Shown one piece after another: positions 46,618 to 58,700 of a stretch of 64,000 bases of DNA; the stretch's first letter is position 1; every line of letters begins with the position of its first letter. Under the pieces are notes generated by a model. That model saw only the letters and a list, made by a program, of their open reading frames with translations. It was not told where the DNA came from and made no database searches. Where the stretch lies: assembly GCA_949128115.1 (NCBI GenBank), contig OX421961.1, positions 125,739,050 through 125,803,049 on the forward strand, written 5' to 3'. Both the position numbers and the translations under genes were made by a program. The stretch is from Anaspis maculata. Lineage: Eukaryota > Arthropoda > Insecta > Coleoptera > Scraptiidae.

Positions 46618-47652
46618 TTGTTTATTTGCTTACCAAAATAAATACATACAATGGAAATATATCCTTGCAAAAAAATACGCTCTCGGTTAATTTTCTCTCG
46701 GTCTTTCTTATTTTAGGACGGTGGTAAGCACAAGGAACATAATTTTGTCAAATGTCAGTTTTTTAATTAAAATTATGACAATATTACATTATTCGTCAAA
46801 ATAAAGGAAACGCATTTTTAAATTATTCTCATCAACAAATGAACCAGTTGACAGATTTGCAGATTTTTTTTCAGGGAAGTCCAGTAGGTATTTTAGAATA
46901 CCGTAGACTTGGATTCTCAGATTTTTGCACCGTAACGATACAGGGTGACATGGCTTCGGGTTGAATTTCAGGTCAACGGCGCCGGCGCAACTTACGCCAC
47001 TCATTGACGGCATCGATAAGCCAGCCAATCATCGTGTCGGATTGTGTTATGTTGCCATATAGTGACCGCACTTATTGTCTAGTTTCACTTTTGTCATTAC
47101 ACTTGAAAACCATAGCAAACACAGGTAATAACTAAAATTAATAATTATGGTATACAGGATAAAATGTAACAAACTCCCAGATGTAACTGAAAATTAACCT
47201 TAAAAATGGCTTCCCACACAGACACAGCTGCACAGCTTTCGTGAACAGTCAATGACAGTCAATACAAAATGGACGAAACATGTTCAGTTTAGTTTACTAG
47301 TGAAACAACGTGCTACTACCGAGAATAGCCAATTATGTCCAATATCAAAGCAAAATTTCCCCATGTTACAGACGCACGCAGTGAGTTTACGGATTGATAT
47401 CGCGGTGGCATAAGGTGTATAGGATATAGGTCGCGGGAACAAAAATGGAGTCCTAAAGATTGGGTATATGGTATAATGTTATTTTCACCAGTACCTACTT
47501 GTTACTGCAATTTTCTTTAGTTGAGAAGTTGTAACATATCTATAAATATATAGATAATTTATTGAACAATTGTCGCTTTATCAAAAAAATTAATATGCTA
47601 AACTCAAGATTTGACTGAGTAATGTCAAAAACAATCGAATCTCTACAGCGGT
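46234..47652. other. Intergenic with one microsatellite
   Basis: An (ATA)12 tract at 46581-46617. Otherwise no gene or repeat structure recognised. Confidence 0.45.
46581..46617. repeat. (ATA)n microsatellite
   Basis: About twelve uninterrupted AAT/ATA units. Confidence 0.95.
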
Positions 47653-48778
47653 ACTTTGGCACCCCATCAGGCGCAAGCGTGGGCAAGAATAAGCGGGCAA
47701 GAGGCGGTTTTGTTGTGCCGGCAGGAGCTGCTCACGGTAGATCACTTGACAAAGAAACTAGATCCAGCTGGGCCGTGATTGGCGTAATTGTCTACTTTCT
47801 CTACCTAGTGATCTAGAGAGACCTGGGATCTGGTCACCCAGAGAGAGACGTAAGCCAAGTCATTGAGCGAGAGGGTATAAAGAGAGAGAAAGCTAGAGTA
47901 CTAGGGTATTTGCACGTCAGGGTGTGGTGCAATTGCTTGTTACTAAACCACCCTGCGTCACAGTCAAAATGCATGACATGAGCTGTCAATATTTTTGTTG
48001 AGGTTATTAAGTCGACCGTTTCATCTTTCAACACAGATTTTTTCACTAAATTAAACAGAAACTCTTAAAAACTGTTTTAGGCATGTATATTGTATTCCAT
48101 ACATAGCAGATGCTTTCGTACACCGTATTTCAAGTACTGCTGGCATTTCGTCGAACGTAGGTTTCATCATCCAACTCATTCCCTCGAACACAAATTCCGT
48201 TGATCGTTGAATGCAGTAACCGTCGACGTGGTGACCCCATCGTGAAGATAGATTTGTAATTGCCGTAAGCGCAGTAGGTATATTATGTATTTCAGTAGGT
48301 ACTGGCCCCAAACAGCTGGAAAACCCAAAAAGTACAATAATAGAAGTTCATCAATTTTGCAAGATTCTATACCTGATGGTTGCTTCGGCAAGGAAAACAT
48401 CACATCTTCCCGACTCTTGTACTGCTTCACGGTGCACCTTTTTCGTTTTGGCATTTTTAGCCCGAATTTCGGCGATTTCGGCATGCAAAATAATGACAAT
48501 TCAAGATTGTAAACAAATCGGGGAAATGACAAATGTCAATAGCAACCACGCCCACCCAGCTGACTATGTTTAAAATTTTGACGAGGCCAGGAAATGCCGA
48601 GACACTGACAGAGAATACCGATATATCCCTTTCATAGCTTCGTCACTCTATGTACAGTCTCTCTATAGTGATCTACTCTCCTGCGCCAGCTCCTGGCGCA
48701 AAACGAAACTCGCAAATGCGCGATGCGCTGTTGCCACGGCAGGCATACTTGCAACGTTGCCATAGCTGGTGCCAAAGT
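47653..48778. mobile_element. 1.1 kb TIR element, ACTTTGGCACC ends
   Basis: ACTTTGGCACC at the left and GGTGCCAAAGT at the right; inner CAGGAGCTG tracts are also mirrored. Minus-strand frames at 48176-48532 and 48051-48311 look like broken exons; one reads MPKRKRCTVKQYKSREDVMF then SLPKQPS before a GT, in the style of a THAP-type start. No clear target duplication. Confidence 0.55.
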
Positions 48779-49378
48779 GACGGTTATGTTTCCGCAATCT
48801 ATTTAATTCAAATAAAATGACATCTCAGATTGCTGTGAAGTTTGACATTTGCGTTATAATATAAATAACGTGTTTTCGGAGTCCGGGTAGATTTTATATG
48901 GTAGATTATCATATCAATCATTCACAAATTGATGAATAAGCTTCCATCTTCAACTGGATTCGATCCAACCTATAAAAACGCGTTATTTCCAGTACAAATG
49001 TTGAATTTCATTTGAATTGCGCTTTGTTTTTCGCGCATAGTAAATCAAAGAGTAGATCTCACGCACACGGGTGAGAGATATTTGAGTTTTTATAAAGTTT
49101 TAATGAACATGAAAATGTGGTTGCCTCTCCCCCCGATCTGCGTCTGCGCTTTGAATTTTAAATATTGTCTATTGTCTAAGGGATCTATTAATTGTCACAT
49201 TATTGTCATAGCAGATAAATAATTGGTTTTCAATGGAAAAGCACATCTTGTTCATTGTGGTAGGAATAATTCTTGTGCCCTGCTTCTGACAGGGCAACCG
49301 AATTAAATTTGGATTTTTCTTCAGTCAATCTGTTGGTGAACCATTTTTTTTTCAATTTCTGTCTTTCTCTTCAAATTA
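48779..49378. other. Intergenic with dispersed repeat copy
   Basis: 48855-48990 repeats 28128-28270; the rest is unassigned. Confidence 0.45.
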
Positions 49379-50151
49379 TACAGGTGGTCCAGGTTCTAGT
49401 AGAAAGATTTTCAGGATCAATAGGGAATCGAAAAAGAAGGTGACCTGTCCTGAAAACTATATATCTGAAGCGCATAATAACGGGGCTATATAAGCCTTCA
49501 AAGTTGAGCAAAAAAATTCGTTTTTTCCGAATAACTTTTGAACCGTCGAACCGATTGAGCCCAAATTTGGCACAGATATTCGTCCAATACATTCTAAGCT
49601 GGTACTAAGAATAATATAATTTCTTGGAAATTGTTCAGTGACGTAGGTGAAAGAGGGCGAGCCCTTTTTTACCCAGATATCTTCGACGCTACTGGATGTT
49701 TTTGGGAAATGATCAATTTTTTTGATTTCGCGGTCAATTTTAAAGCCAAACCATGGAGGTTTTCTCATGATTGGAGCAACCGTTTTCGAGATATTTCAGT
49801 TTGAATGGACAAAAACACTAAATTAAATCGACACTTTCGTATCACTTTTTGAAACCAAGACACTTATGGGGCTCCTAAGATTGCTCAATAAAAAAAAAAT
49901 CGTGGTTCACAGAATATTATTTGCCTTTTGAAGAAGAGCGTTTCGAATTAAAAGATCTCGAGTACTAGCTTAGTATGTATTTATAATTCAAAAGTTATTG
50001 AGAAAAAAAGAAAATTTTTTGCTCAACTTTGAAGGCTTATTGCTCCGTTATTATGCGCTTCAGATACAATAACTCTTGGAAAAGGCCCTCTTCTTTTTTG
50101 ATTTTCTATCGACCCTGAAAAATTTTCTAGTGAAACCTGGACCAGTCTGTA
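49379..50151. mobile_element. Foldback, TACAGGTGGTCCAGG ends
   Basis: TACAGGTGGTCCAGGTTCTA is mirrored by TAGTGAAACCTGGACCAGTC-TGTA. Inner tracts GCGCATAATAACGG and CTTCAAAGTTGAGCAAAAAA are mirrored. Same family as 27826-28024. Confidence 0.85.
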
Positions 50152-50833
50152 GGTATAAGGGGAATGATCTCAAAAATCAACTTTCTTTTCTAGTTGACAG
50201 ACTTTTGAAATTCGGGGTCTTGTTAAAGTCAAGCCAAGAATGCACCAAATGTTACCCATATCTGATTCACCATGAATATTTGTGCAAATTTTCAATGATG
50301 TGCAGAGCTGGATAAAATACTTTTTGAAAGTATTTATTATTTAAATACTTTTCATTTGGCGAAAAAATATTATTTAAAAAATAAATACTTTATTTCAAGT
50401 GTGACTATTTAAATAACAAATAGTATCTTTGTTTGAATAATTTTGTTATTTAAATACTGTTACGATATTTCGCGTACGGGTTCGAATATAATTGAGACGA
50501 TTGTTTTAAAACAAACACTGTTTATTTCTGCCTACTACAATCAATACACCAACAATTATTCACGCTTGAAATTATATCGCAGGTACTTCGCTTGTTATCG
50601 CTCGCTATCCAATTCAAAACTGCCGCGAGCTGCCGGCTGATGCCTTATACAGGATGGCCCAACGAAAGCAGAACTGAGGGGTTTCCGGGTATTTCACATA
50701 ATTTTTTCGAAAAAAGCTCAGACAGGTCGATTTTTATATCGAGGAGGACATCTGAAACATACATTGGCAAATTTCTATCTTCAGCCCTCTCACCCCTACC
50801 CGAGGGGTTGACCACCCAAGAAATTTGTGTACA

Positions 50834-51060
50834 CCATTTACAAAATTTACAAAATTTACCAAACATTTACTACATTTACTAAATATTTACCCACATTTAC
50901 TAACATTTACCAACATTTACCAAACATTTACCACATTTACTAATATTTACCAAACATTTACCACATTTACCCACATTTACCAAATATTTACCACATTTAC
51001 CAACATTTACCAAATATTTACTACTTTTACCAACATTTACTAAACATTTACCACATTTAT
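50834..51060. repeat. Left CATTTACC minisatellite
   Basis: About 20 units of CATTTACCAAA / CATTTACTA variants, irregular 10-14 bp period. The first unit follows TTTGTGTACAC, next to the terminal inverted repeat. Confidence 0.9.
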
Positions 51061-51084
51061 AAACGAAATCCACTAGTAAAAAGC

Positions 51085-51280
51085 ATAAGATGAACTACCT
51101 AAGTACTGAAATGTACGAAAACAATAATGGGTAGTAGGTAATAATATGAAATAAGCATAAGCACTTGCTCAGATATTTGAGGAGTTGCTAAGCAGACTAT
51201 CACTGGCAACGCCTATGGAATTCAAGCAAATGCTTATGCTTATTCTCTATCAATACTACCCAATTACTAATAATCACCGG
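51085..51280. repeat. Palindromic insert AATAAGCATAAGCA
   Basis: GGGTAGTAGGTAATAATATG / AATAAGCATAAGCACTTGC is mirrored by AAATGCTTATGCTTATTCTC ..TACTACCC; a small MITE within the minisatellite element. Confidence 0.65.
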
Positions 51281-51726
51281 AATACCAACTGGAAAATAGG
51301 TACCTAACGAACAAAATATCGTCGTACTGATTAAGTCAGCTACTTGTCTCCCGAGTAATTTTGTGTTACCTGTTACCAGTGTCTAGGGTAGAGTTTTTGA
51401 CTACACATCATTGGAAATTGGAACTCGTCAGAGAATTTTCTGTGAGAAAAATGAAAACCACAGACGTGATAAGTAGTTGACTTTTTCTCATCTATTGAAC
51501 GGGAAATGAACACAACAATTCCAACATTTATCAAAAACATTCTAAATTTCTAAAATTTCATGGAATCGACTACAAAACGTATCATTTGGGAATTTGAAAA
51601 ATCTGTTGTGGGCGACACAAAACTTTCCCGACCAGAATCCAGAAACCCTTGGAAATTTTTGTTCGATGTGTTTCTTCAGATATAAAGTTGGAGTTCGAAA
51701 GGTAGATTTTAATACATTCACAGGAA

Positions 51727-51948
51727 GACGGCCCCGTAGCACAGTCGGTCGTCTGCCGTCTGTGGTGCGGATGGCGCGGGTTCGAATCCCGGTAAGTCAT
51801 GGATGTTTTGTGTTTGTTAAAAAATTTGCGTATATTGTAATTCCTATGTAATAATTCACTGTTATCAATAAAAGGCGCAAAAACTCCTATGGCGCTGATA
51901 AGCCGAGAAGGAGGAAAACATTAATTTTTTTTTAATTTTTAATTTTAA
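51727..51948 (+). mobile_element. tRNA-derived SINE with 16-bp target duplication
   Basis: The 5' part is tRNA-like: A box TAGCACAGTCGG (51736-51747) and B box GGTTCGAATCC (51779-51789). A tRNA-unrelated body (GGCGCTGATAAGCCGAGAAG) and an A/T-rich end follow. AATACATTCACAGGAA flanks both sides exactly (51711-51726, 51949-51964), proof of retroposition. Confidence 0.93.
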
Positions 51949-52509
51949 AATACATTCACAGGAAATTGACAATTGGTTCAGAAAATTATTTGATTTTCCC
52001 AAAAATACTCAAAGCTATTCGGCGCGTAAACACTCCTAACTAACCACTGTTAAAATCTCTGCTAAGCCTCGCGTAAACAAGCTCTGTCGTTCTTTGATAA
52101 TGACACTTCCGTTTCACAGATGACAACCAAAAATTAATCAGCTCATTGGACGGCAAGGCCCTGTCTGTATGCGTATATCAAATTTCAAGTCGATCGGGTC
52201 AACGGTTCGACATCAGCTATCGTGTCAGAACGTTTTCCCTGCACCATCACATAACTTTCTCTTTCTAGTGAGGAGACGGGTTGGGAAAGTAAAATGAAGA
52301 TTTGCATGAAATTCTAGAGTTTACAAGAACTCTTTATCTGAACTTATCGACTAGGACTAAAGAGGAGAATATTTTGGGAATTTTAATTTGTGGTTGGTCA
52401 TGAACTCGGTCATAAACATTTGATTTCAGCAGCCAGGGCAAGGACTTGATAGAGAATTCATCTGATAAAGAAAAATTAGAGATTCGACGACTTGTTCGAA
52501 GGTGAAAAC

Positions 52510-53190
52510 TCGAGAATGTTCATACAAGACAAGAATAAGTTCCAAGTTTGATGTCAATCGTTCCACTAATAAGAGATTCCAACATGACGGTGAAATCATG
52601 AATTCTAACTAGAAAATGAGAATGATCACACGTAACAAGGGTAAGTTCTAAGTTCCATGAAAATCGTTCCACTATAAAAAGATTCCAAGATGGCGGCGGA
52701 ATAATGAAATTTAGTTTAAAAATAAGAATGTTCATACGAAACAAGAATAAGTTCCAAGCTTTATGACAATCGTTCCACTACTAAGAGATTTCAATATGGC
52801 GGCCAAGATGGCGACGGAATCATGAAATTTAGCTTGAAAATGAGAATGATCATGCACACGTAACAAGGGTAAGTTCTAAGTTCCATGAAAATCGTTCCAC
52901 TAATAAGAAATTCCAATATGGCGGCCAAGATGGCGGCGGAATCATGAAAATCAGCTTGAAAATAAAAATGTTCATACAAGGCAAGAATAAGTTCCAAGTT
53001 TGATGACAATCGTTCCACTAATAAGAGATTTTAATATGGCGGCCAAGATGGCGGTGGAATTATGAAATTTAATTCAAAAATAAGAATGTTCATACGAGAC
53101 AAGAATAAGTTCGAAGTTTCATGAAAATCGTTCCACCAGTGAGAAATTTCAATATGGCGGCCAAGATGGCGGCGCAACCATGGAACCCAA
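52510..53190. repeat. ~115 bp satellite (GTTCCACTAATAAGAG), six copies
   Basis: GTTCCACTA occurs at about 52560, 52666, 52771, 52896, 53012 and 53132. Units carry ATGGCGGCCAAGATGGCGGC and AAGAATAAGTTCCAAG. The same unit occurs in member 2 (59640-60350 and 62722-62840). Confidence 0.88.
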
Positions 53191-53451
53191 TCTGCCCACT
53201 GGCCACCCTTGAGAACCTAAGCTATTCATAGGAAGAAGTTCCAGGGCTCTAGGTTCATTTCCCGAGGAGGAGTTCAACTTCTCAGAAGTGCACAGTGAAT
53301 CTTTGTTTTTTGATAATAATAATGATAACTATGTATGGTTGAAAAAATAATGCCCATTGGTCATCCTTGAAGACATCAGGTATCATTCAAAAAAAGTTCC
53401 AGGGTTCTAACTCAATTCCCCGAGGAGGAGTACAACTTCTCAATTTCTACA

Positions 53452-53453
53452 CG

Positions 53454-53488
<35 letters not shown>

Positions 53489-53500
53489 GGGCAGACAGAC
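53452..53500. repeat. (GACA)n microsatellite
   Basis: About twelve GACA/GACG units, followed by GGCCATATGAGCGTCATTTT. Confidence 0.95.
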
Positions 53501-53654
53501 AAACCGGCCATATGAGCGTCATTTTCTTACGAAAATGCGCTAAAAATTATCTTGGAATAACTGAAAAACTACAACATTGACCAAACACTTACAAATATGC
53601 ATCAAAATTTACTAAGCATTTATAAAAATCCGCTAAACATTCACTAAAATTGAC

Positions 53655-53893
53655 TGTTATTCACTGAAATTTACCAAACATTTACCACATTTACAAACAT
53701 TTACCAAATATTTACCAACATTTACCAAATATTTACCACATTTACTAACATTTACCAAATATTTACCACATTTACCAAATATTTACCACATTTACCAACA
53801 TTTACCAACATTTACCAACATTTACCAAATATTTACCACATTTACCAAACATTTACCAACATTTACTCGAGCTTGTACACCACATTTACTAGG
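53655..53893. repeat. Right CATTTACC minisatellite
   Basis: CATTTACCAAATATTTACCA units in the same direction as the left array, ending GCTTGTACACCACATTTAC beside the right terminal repeat. Confidence 0.9.
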
Positions 53894-55363
53894 TGGTCAA
53901 CCCCTCGCCCCTACCTACCTCAACTTTAAAATTTCAAATGAGACCATCTACTTTGCGATACATCAAATCAAAGAGAATCAAATTCTTTTTCTGAAAAAAA
54001 TATTTTCAAAATTTTCAACCCCACCCCCCATCTTCCTAAATTTCTCTGACTGTCCCATTTTATATCCTCGACCACTCAATTCTCTTCAATTTAATCAGCG
54101 TCATCCTGAATAGCATCTAAAGAGAATATTTTCGGTGGAGAAAAGTGTTACCCAAATTCACCCCTTTCCTCTCCACCACCCCAATTTCAAAACTTAACAG
54201 ACACCACCTACTTTGTGATACATCGAATAAAAGGAAATTGATTTCTCTTCCTGGAAACAATTTTTTTTAAATTTTCAACCCCTCTCCTGATAAATTGACC
54301 ATTCGGAGTATTTTAGGGAGAAAAGGGGCTTTTTGAAAATTCTGAAAATATTTTATTCAGGAAGAGAATTCAATTCCTTTCGATTTGATGTATCACGAAG
54401 TAGGTAGTGTCATTTTAGATATTGAAGTTGAGGTGGGGGAGTGAAGGGGTGAATTAGGGTGGCACTTTTTAGACAGAAAATTTTCTCCCTTGATGCTGTG
54501 CAGGATGATGTTGACTGTACTGAAGAGAATTAAGAGATCAAAAATATTAAATTGGAAATTCTGACAATTTTAGGAAAAAGGGGAATGGGGTTGAAAATCA
54601 CAGAAATATTTTTTCAGAAAGAGAATTTAATTCTCTTCAATTTGATGTATCGCAAAGTGGGTGGTGTCGTTTGAAACTTCGAAGTTGGGGTGGGTGAGGG
54701 TGAGGGAGCAAAAGATAGAAATCCGCCAATGTATGTTTCAGATGTCCCCCTCAACATAAAAATCGACCTGTTCGAGCTTTTTCCAAAAAAATCAGGTGAA
54801 GTGCCCGAAAACCCCTCTGTTCTGTTTTAGTTGGGCCACCCTGTATAAGGCCTCCGAACAGCGTTCCCGAGCTTTCTGTCTACTTCCAGCAAATTCCATA
54901 GTGCCTGGCATATGCGGTTTCTAGACCATTCCTGAATAATCACACACACCTTCCGCGTGCTTTCCATGTGTTCTGGAATCAGCACCTCCGCCAAAGTGGA
55001 CTGATGTGCCTTGATCGAACGTTGGGTCTCCATCCAGTTTCACATACACGAACGCTCTGGAATGCACCAGATCGCTCTGCTCTAGACTTCTACACTGCGA
55101 TCTAATGGATGGAAGGATCCAGAAAGATCGAGTGTTTACCAATATAAACAGGATCGCCGCTCGTAACAATACATTCAAAGTATTTAAATACTCCAAAAGT
55201 ATTTGGTTAACTAAAAGTATTTAAATACCTTCAAAGTCTTTGAATTTTTTTTTTAGGTAAATACCTTAAAAGTATTTCGATACTTTTTTCCTTTGAATAC
55301 CTTGAAAGTAGGTATTTGAATTACCTAAGAAATTTCTAGAAGACATACCTATCTACAGGATGT

Positions 55364-57955
55364 TCATTTGAAAAGTTCTCACCTCTGATTTCTGCCCGCC
55401 AAACTTTTTTACAGGAAAACGCCGAAACAGGTGGATTTTTGTTTTGAAGGGGACATCTAGGGGACATATATTGCTAAATTTTTACCTTCAGTTCCTTCGG
55501 CCCCACCCTACCCTACTTTAAAATTTAAAATAGCATTAGCTATTTTGTGATACATCAAATTGAAGGCAACAAAATTCTCTTTCCGCCAAACATATTTCTA
55601 ATTTTTTTAAACCACCCTTCAACCCTTGTGAAAATCCTCTATTTGTTGATGAAAGGACAATTTCTCTTGAAATAGAAATATGTTTGACAGAAAGAGAGTT
55701 TTATTGCCTGATGCCTGATGTATCAGAAGATAGGTGATGCTATTTGAAATTTTAAGGTAGGGTAAAATTTGGCCATTCGTGTCTTAGATGCCCAATGAAC
55801 ATTTCGGGTCACCTAAAGGGATGTTGGTTTTATAAAAGGTATATTAGGGTTTTCTGAACAACTTGTTGTTATATTAAGAGTTTCAAGAACCCTGAAGTGT
55901 TATATACCTTACAGTTTTTTAAAATGGTGACATAAACGTATCTGTTACCATGTTCATGATCACTTCAAGTTTAATTCCTAATAGGTTTATAAAAGTGGAT
56001 ATATAGTTGTCTCCATTTACCACCTTATGTCACTGAGGGTAATCTGGTTTTATAGCGGTGTAACAACACACAACTATAAATCTTCCCAGAATTACTGTAG
56101 CCTCAATAAAACAACTCTCATAAATGGTATATAAGTAACCAATTTGAAATCTTCCTAGTGACAAAAGTAAAGGATTAGTGCCGACTAATACTGTTAGAAA
56201 ACCAAAAGTACCTATAACTTCAATTACAAAACACTGAGTTTTACAGTGGGGTCTTTCTATAATATGTCGAGTGATATGTGGTCGTTTGAAGTCAAAACAA
56301 AATGGATGACAGATCGGGAGAGATTAAGAAAGTGAATTCGCGAATAAAAAATAATTGGAAGAAAGTGAATTCGCGAATAAAAAATAATTGGAAGAAAGTG
56401 AAAGAAGGGGTTCGTTTCATTGTAGAGCGAAACAAAACCTGAATCTCATTCTTACGAGAACATCTCACAATCAACATCTCACAAGTACAATTTTGAACGA
56501 CATTGCCAGAATTTTCACAGAATTTTGCGTCGCACAGGAAATAATGCAGTTGGCGCGGGAGAAACCCAGTTGCTACTGCAGGTTTCATAAAGAGATCAGT
56601 TATTACCATTACGACTAGAGGTCACCATTATATAACCTTCGGGTATATCACGGTCATTTGTACTTCTGCTATAAAACTTAAAGGCATCAAACTGTTACTA
56701 TTACGATTTGATGCTACCACTTATAATCTTCGGGTATATTGCGGTCATTTGTACTTCTCCTATATAACCTGAAGGCATATACTGGTGTCAGTGCTTCCTT
56801 GAATGTTTGTTATGGGTATAATAGGTCTAAAATTTGCGATACATGTGATATAATTGTTATTTAAGAGTGACAGCTGACGACTTGTAATTTCAGCCATATT
56901 TGTTTGTTCAAATAATGGAGCTTGTTTGGAACATTTCGTAAAAATGCATATTTTGATTGAAGAAATCATAGAAAATTCATTTATTCTTGGAAAGAGGTCT
57001 GAATATCGAATGTCATTCAAGGAAAACAAAAAAAAAACAAATTTGTCAATGATAATTTTTACTATTTTCTATGAAAAAGTATCAAAACCTAATTATATTT
57101 GGAGCGCGTGATTTTTATCGAGGTAGGTCAGAAAATTACTCGATATATTGTACTTCCCAGGTGTTATTCGCGAGTCTACTGGCAAGAAATTGGTCATTAC
57201 CATCATAATAGTAGATGAAAAGATTTGTAATAATCAGGATTCATGACTTGTCTTAGCAAAAATCTTATGCCGGATTGAAAGGAAGACAACATTATGAATA
57301 AATATTGCGAGCAAGAGAGAGGCATAGTTTTTTTGTGAAGTAGCTCAGTCACGTAGTTATATAAACATGATAACAACTGCTATAAACTAAGTTTATAATC
57401 GTTACTAGTAAGTGATAATAACTATATCATCACCTATAGTGATCACAAATAACTTGTGCAGAGTTATATAAGAGGTTTTATAAGAGGTTTGTAAGATACG
57501 CTGATTACAATAATATAACCATGACTATAAAACTAACGGGTACTTCTGATACGTGACGGTAACCTTTATAGGGTTCTCCACTTTGGATATATAGATGGTT
57601 TGTAAAAGTTATGTAGGAGTAACGAACGCAAACTAATATAACCTATAGTTTCATAAACTAGTGAAGAAAATGTAATGATCACCTTAATATAACCAAAAAT
57701 GTTCATTGGGTGACCTCTTGAAATAAAAGTCGAGCTGTTTTTGCTGAAAAGTCCATTTCTCAAGAATCGGAAGTTCATAGGGGAAAAATTGTTCTTTCAT
57801 TGACAAACAAAGGATTTTCATAAAGGGTTGGGGGCGTGTTTTAAAAAAATTAGGAATACGTTTGACGGAAACAAATTTTTATTGCCCTCAATTTGATGCA
57901 TCAAGAAAAATAGGAATTGCTATTTGAAATTTTAAAGTATATGCTTCGATGTTTT
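55364..57955. mobile_element. Foldback-type remnant interrupted by the element at 55791
   Basis: It begins TACAGGATGTTCATTTGAAAAG and shares the arm vocabulary of 53916-54700 (TTTGATGTATC, GCTATTTGAAATTTTAA). The right part resumes at 57711 and runs to GAAATTTTAAAGTA. Exact ends unclear. Confidence 0.5.
55791..57710. mobile_element. CCCAATGAAC element (1.9 kb) with repeated TATAAC motif
   Basis: CCCAATGAACATTT at the left and AAATGTTCATTGGG at the right; TG on both flanks. The interior is crowded with GGTTATA/TATAACC variants. A 33 bp tandem duplication is at about 56328-56395. Frames at 56388-56618 and 56926-57111 are unrecognised. Confidence 0.75.
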
Positions 57956-58291
57956 GTAGTTTATTTGACACGAAAAGTATTTAAATAACGTAAAAGTATT
58001 AAGAAATACTTTTCCAAATATTAAATACCAAATACTTACAAAAGTATTTGAATACAACGTAAAAGTATTTGGCTAAGTATTTGTAAATACTTTTACAAAT
58101 AATAAATAGTTACTAAATACTTTTGAAAAGTATTTGAATAATAAATACTTTTCCGACAGCAGAAAAAGTATTTGAATACTCAGTACTTGAATACTTTTGA
58201 GTATTTATTATTTGAAAAGTACTTATTTAAAAGTTCAAATACTACCCAGCTCTGGATGTGCTGATTGTAGTGAACTAAGAAAAAGTAAAAA

Positions 58292-58470
58292 AAAGGGGAT
58301 TCTGAATTACATTTGACACTCTCTGAATTACAATTTACCAATCTGAATTACATCTGCGCTTTCTGAATTACAATAACTGACCAATCTGAAAATTGCAATT
58401 GACTAAACTGAATTTCATCTGACGCTTTCTGAATTAGGTACAATAGACCAAATCTGAATCACATCTGAGG
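58292..58470. repeat. Degenerate CTGAATTACA tandem repeat
   Basis: TCTGAATTACA / GCTTTCTGA units at irregular 20-50 bp spacing. The array resumes at 63405, after the inserted element at 58479-63396. Confidence 0.75.
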
Positions 58471-58511
58471 CTTTCTGACGAGGGGCCAACCACTCATGAA
58501 AATTTGTACAG

Positions 58512-58700
58512 GTATTCCGAGAATACCATGTATTTCCGACCTATTCCTGCATTTCCACGTATTCCCTATTATTTCCCAAGTATTCTTCAATATTTCTTGA
58601 TATTCCCAAGTATTTCCATGTATTCCTCAGTATTTCCTTGTATTCCCCAGTATTTCCTAAAATTTCCAAGTATTTTCAGGTATTCCCAAAGTATTTCCTA
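58512..58700. repeat. Left GTATTTCC minisatellite
   Basis: Units such as CAAGTATTTCCATGTATTCC; it starts after TTTGTACAG. The 82-codon frame across it is a by-product. Confidence 0.88.

Larger units (their letters stand above)
50801..53907. mobile_element. Minisatellite element, member 1 (3.1 kb)
   Basis: The ends CGAGGGGTTGACCACC are perfect 16 bp inverted copies, flanked by exact 8-bp CCCCTACC (50793-50800, 53908-53915). Just inside each end lies an array of ~12 bp CATTTACCAAA units (50834-51060; 53655-53893), both in the same orientation. The interior has a ~115 bp satellite (52510-53190), a GACA microsatellite and a SINE. No transposase, so it is non-autonomous. The 8-bp duplication suggests hAT or a relative. 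Confidence 0.85.
50648..54845. mobile_element. Foldback inside the solo LTR, itself interrupted
   Basis: TACAGGATGGCCCAACGAAA and mirrored ..TTAGTTGGGCCACCCTGTA; GACATCTGAAACATACATTGG is mirrored near 54730. The arms continue after the insertion (53916-54700), with repeated mirrored tracts such as TTTGATGTATC. The left arm is split by the element at 50801-53907. Confidence 0.8.
50458..55168. mobile_element. Solo LTR, split by a nested foldback
   Basis: The two parts, 50458-50647 and 54846-55168 (~510 bp together), start TGTTACGATATTTCGCG and end CGCTCGTAACA, typical TG..CA ends with an inverted TGTTACGA. ATAC flanks both sides (50454-50457, 55169-55172), a 4-bp duplication. No internal retroviral-type genes remain. 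The Ty3 or Bel/Pao family is not decided. Confidence 0.75.
50303..58254. mobile_element. CAGAGCTGG-ended element (hAT type) hosting several insertions
   Basis: CAGAGCTGG at 50303 and CCAGCTCTG ending 58254 are inverted ends, followed inward by AT-rich subterminal tracts (AAAGTATTTAAATAC variants at 50320-50457, 55173-55340, 57955-58240). GATGTG directly flanks both sides (50297-50302, 58255-58260). Most of its 8 kb is inserted DNA: a solo LTR, foldbacks and other elements. Confidence 0.75.

Noticed and set aside
50834..51060. CRISPR-like array of short repeats
   Set aside because: Units are 10-14 bp with no spacers, in an insect nuclear context; this is a minisatellite.
51727..51800. Functional tRNA gene
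   Set aside because: A and B boxes are good, but the acceptor and anticodon stems do not close, and a SINE body with a target duplication follows.
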